NCBI GenBank assembly: GCA_963575745.1
Contig: CAUYUJ010019358.1
Location: 7,501-71,500 of the forward strand
Reading direction: 5' to 3'
DNA: 64,000 nucleotides
Source: Prorocentrum cordatum
Taxonomy: Eukaryota > Sar > Dinophyceae > Prorocentrales > Prorocentraceae
In this document: positions 61,155 through 64,000 of the stretch, in pieces
Numbering within the stretch: position 1 is the stretch's first letter
Layout of the letters: each line of letters begins with the position of its first letter
Program-made: the position numbers and the translations under genes
The notes under the pieces: generated by a model
Databases searched by the model: none
Told to the model about the DNA's origin: nothing
The model's input: the letters and a program-made list of their open reading frames with translations, nothing else

Positions 61155-63625
61155 CGATGTACTGGGCGCAGGAAACGCATGCGAGGTCCGCCACTGGGAC
61201 CTTCGGTGGAGCTCCCTATGGGGCCACGAAACACCGCACTGGGTCCAGGAACCGCATGCGAGTTCCGCCGCTGGGACCTTCGGTGGGGCTCTCTATGGGG
61301 CCGTGCACGAAAACACCGCACTGGGCGCAGGAATCGCATGCGAGTTCCGCCGCGGGGACCTTCTGTGGAGATCCCCATGAGGCCACGAAGCACCGCACTG
61401 GGCGCAGAAACCGCAAGCGAGTTCTGCCACTGGGACCTTGTCACGGGGACCTTCGGTGGAGCTCCCTATGGGGCCACGAAGCGCTGCACTGGGCGCAGGA
61501 ACCACATGCGAGTTCCGCCACGGGGACCGTCGGTGGAGCCCCCTATGAGGCCACGAAGCGCTGCACTGGGCGCAAGAACCGCATGCGAGTTCCGCCACGG
61601 GGACCTTCGGTGGAGCTCCCTATATGGGGCCACCAAGCGCTGCACTGGGCGCAGAAACCGCATGCGAGTTCCGTCACGGGGACCTTCGGTGGAGCTCCCT
61701 ATATGGGGCCACCAAGCGCTGCACTGGGCGCAGGAACCGCATGCGAAATCCGCCACTGGGACCTTCGGCGGAACTCCACATGGGGCCACGAAGGGCTGCA
61801 CTGGGCGCAAGAACCGCATGCGAGCTCCGCCACTGGGACCTTCTGTGGACGTCCCTATGGGGCCACGAAACGCTGCACTGGGCGCAGAAACCGCATGCGA
61901 CTTCCGCCACGGGGACCTTCGGTGGAGCTCCCTATGGGACCACGCAACACCGCACTGGGCGCAGGAACGCCACTGGGACCTTCGGTGGAGCTCCCTATGG
62001 GGCCACGAAGCGCTGCACTGGGCGCAGGAACCGCAAGCGAGTTCTGCCACTGGGGCCTTCGGTGGAGTTCCCTATATGGGGCCACGAAACACCACAGAGG
62101 GCGCAAGAACCGCACGCGAGTTCCGCCACGGGGACCTTCGTGGGAGCTCCCTGTGAGACCAACGAAACGCTGCACTGGGCTCGCGAGTTCCGTCACGGGG
62201 ACCTTCGGTGGAGCTCCCTATTCGGGGCCACGAAGCGCTGCACTGGGCGCAAGAACCACATGCGAGTTCCGCCACGGAGACCTTCGGTGGAGAAACACCG
62301 CACTGGGCGCAGGAACCGGTGGAGCTCCCTATGGGGCCACGAAGCGCTGCACTGGGCGCAAGAACCGTATGCGAATGCCGCCACGGGGACCTTCGGTGGA
62401 AAGTCCTATGGGGCCACGAAGCGCTGCACTGGGCGCAAGAACCGCATGCGAGTTCCGCCACTGGGACCTTCGGTGGAGCTCCCTATGGGGCCAAGAAGGT
62501 TGCGCTGGGCGCAGGAACCGCATGTTAGTGCCGCCACTGGGACCTTCGGTGGAGCTCCCTATGTGGCCACGAAGCGCTGCACTGGACGCAGGACCACATG
62601 CGACTTCCGCCACGGGGACCTTCGGTGGAGCTTCCTATGAGACCCACGCAGCGCCGCATTGGGCGCAGGAGCCGCATGCGAGTTCCGCCACGGGGGCCTT
62701 CGGTGGAGCTCCCTATATGGGGCCACGAAACGCTGCACTGGGCGCAGGAACCGCACGCGCGTTCCGCCACGGGGACCTTCGGTGGAGCTCCCTATGGGGC
62801 CACTGCACTGGGCGCAAGAACCGCATGCGAGTTCCGCCACTGGGACCTTCGGTGGAGCTCCCTATGGGGCCAAGAAGGTTGCGCTGGGCGCAGGAACCGC
62901 ATGTTAGTGCCGCCACTGGGACCTTTGGTGGAGCTCCCTATGTGGCCACGAAGCGCTGCACTGGACGCAGGACCACATGCGACTTCCGCCACGGGGACCT
63001 TCGGTGGAGCTTCCTATGAGACCCACGCAGCGCCGCATTGGGCGCAGGAGCCGCATGCGAGTTCCGCCACGGGGGCCTTCGGTGGAGCTCCCTATATGGG
63101 GCCACGAAACGCTGCACTGGGCACAGGAACCGCACGCGCGTTCCGCCACGGGGACCTTCGGTGGAGCCTTATGGGGCCACTGCACTGGACGCAGGAACCG
63201 CATGCGAGTTCTGCTACGGGGACCTTCGGTGGAGAAACACCGAACTGGGCGCAGGAACCGCACGCGCGTTCCGCCACTGAGACCTTCGGTGGAGCTCCCT
63301 ATGGGGCCACGAAGCGCTGCACTGGGCGCAGGAACCGCATGCTAGTTCCACCACTGGGACTGTTGGTGGAGCTCCCTATGGGGCCACGCAGCGCCGCTTT
63401 GGGCGCAGGAACCGCATGCGAGTTCCGCCGTTGGGACCTTCGGTGGAGCTCCCTATTGGGCCACGAAGCGCCGCATTGGGCGCAAGAACCGCATGCGCGT
63501 TCCGGCAACTGGGACCTTCGGTGGAGCTCCCTATATGGGGCCACGAAGCGCTGCACCGGGCGCAAAAACCGCATGCGAGTTCCGCCACTGGGACCTTCGG
63601 TGGAGCTCCCTATGTGGCCACGGAG
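61155..63625 (+). repeat. 77-bp satellite array, ~32 copies, opposite orientation
   Basis: Units of the CGCTGCACTGGGCGCAGGAACCGCATGCGAGTTCCGCCAC...CTTCGGTGGAGCTCCCTATGGGGCCACGAAG family. More diverged between units than the arrays at 30-34 kb, with many short units. A block from about 62490 to 62868 is repeated at about 62870-63245, so a ~379-bp group of units was duplicated. Plus frames of up to 620 codons are repeat by-products. Confidence 0.95.
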
Positions 63626-63639
63626 CGCTGTACTGGGTG

Positions 63640-63745
63640 AGGGAAATGCAGGGAGGAGGGAGGAGGGGGAGGAGGAAGGAAGGAACGCGGGGCGCTGTCT
63701 GTTCAAAACGAGGGCCCAACACCACAGGCTGGTTGGGAAAAATGC
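63640..63745 (-). repeat. Satellite flank A, copy 3 (inverted)
   Basis: The reverse complement of 30072-30186 with several changes (CGCGGGGCGCTGTCTGTTC, AAAACGAGGGCCCAACACCACAGG). It stands on the same side of the array in array orientation. Confidence 0.85.
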
Positions 63746-63749
63746 AAAG

Positions 63750-64000
63750 GAAACGGCCCCCGAGCGGCAAGTAGCACCCCTCCCCCCCCTGGAGCCTCCC
63801 CTGGACTCCTCCCTAGAAGGCTTCGCCCCAACTCAACGTACATCGCTCGTACCTCGCTCTTTCCGTCACCTAGGCCGGCACGGGAACGCAAAGAGCGCTG
63901 CAGGAACTTGCCCGAAAAACGCTCAAAAGCCTTCGGAAAATACATGTTTTTCGCCTCCTGAGGCCCTCTCCAGGGCCCTCCTAAAGGCTCTGGCGCAGTC
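63750..64000. other. Window end, no gene seen
   Basis: A short minus frame (63945 to 63703) runs into flank A and is not supported. The last 50 bases again resemble the GGGCCCTC 10-11-bp repeats. Confidence 0.5.

Overview
This window reads as nuclear DNA of a dinoflagellate, most likely a Prorocentrum-like species. That assignment is an inference. It rests on high GC, very repeat-rich sequence, sparse split genes, a DIRS-type tyrosine-recombinase retroelement, a Ty3-type element carrying a methyltransferase-like segment, and coding families I know only from dinoflagellate genomes. There is no bacterial operon structure, no rRNA or tRNA gene that I can recognise, and no CRISPR array.

Layout. 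1-11.25 kb is a decayed Ty3-type LTR retrotransposon on the minus strand, with both LTRs and gag, a membrane/proline-rich segment, protease, RT, RNase H, a methyltransferase-like segment and a D35E integrase. 11.3-17.4 kb is mostly low-complexity DNA: GGA, CAA, TA and 11-bp repeats plus small duplications. 17.5-18.0 kb holds a stray piece of the same methyltransferase-like domain. 18.2-20.0 kb has 11-bp repeats and remnants of a 77-bp satellite. 20.1-21.9 kb has a possible TM/coiled-coil ORF that runs into a 5.7-kb array of a ~415-bp repeat (21.9-27.5 kb). 27.5-29.9 kb is GC-rich with weak coding signal. 30.1-34.8 kb has two large 77-bp arrays with matching flanks, separated by a minus-strand gene (31.9-33.2 kb). 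35.9-38.8 kb carries a broken transposase-like gene and a second small ORF.

39.8-49.6 kb is best explained as one minus-strand gene. Its ~7.6-kb GC-AG intron holds copies of the 415-bp repeat, and a 6.7-kb DIRS-like element sits inside that repeat. 49.6-53.9 kb carries two further minus-strand genes, one with a clean two-exon GT-AG model of 742 codons. 54.3-60.7 kb is a LINE (endonuclease, RT, C-terminal tail) split by a 2.3-kb insertion with a 6-bp target duplication. 61.2-63.6 kb is another 77-bp array, in the opposite orientation.

The mobile-element genes do not act together as a pathway: they are independent parasites nested in and around a few host-like genes. Most show frameshifts or stops. 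The DIRS-like element is the one whose ORFs all look intact. Gene functions outside the mobile elements are mostly unknown.
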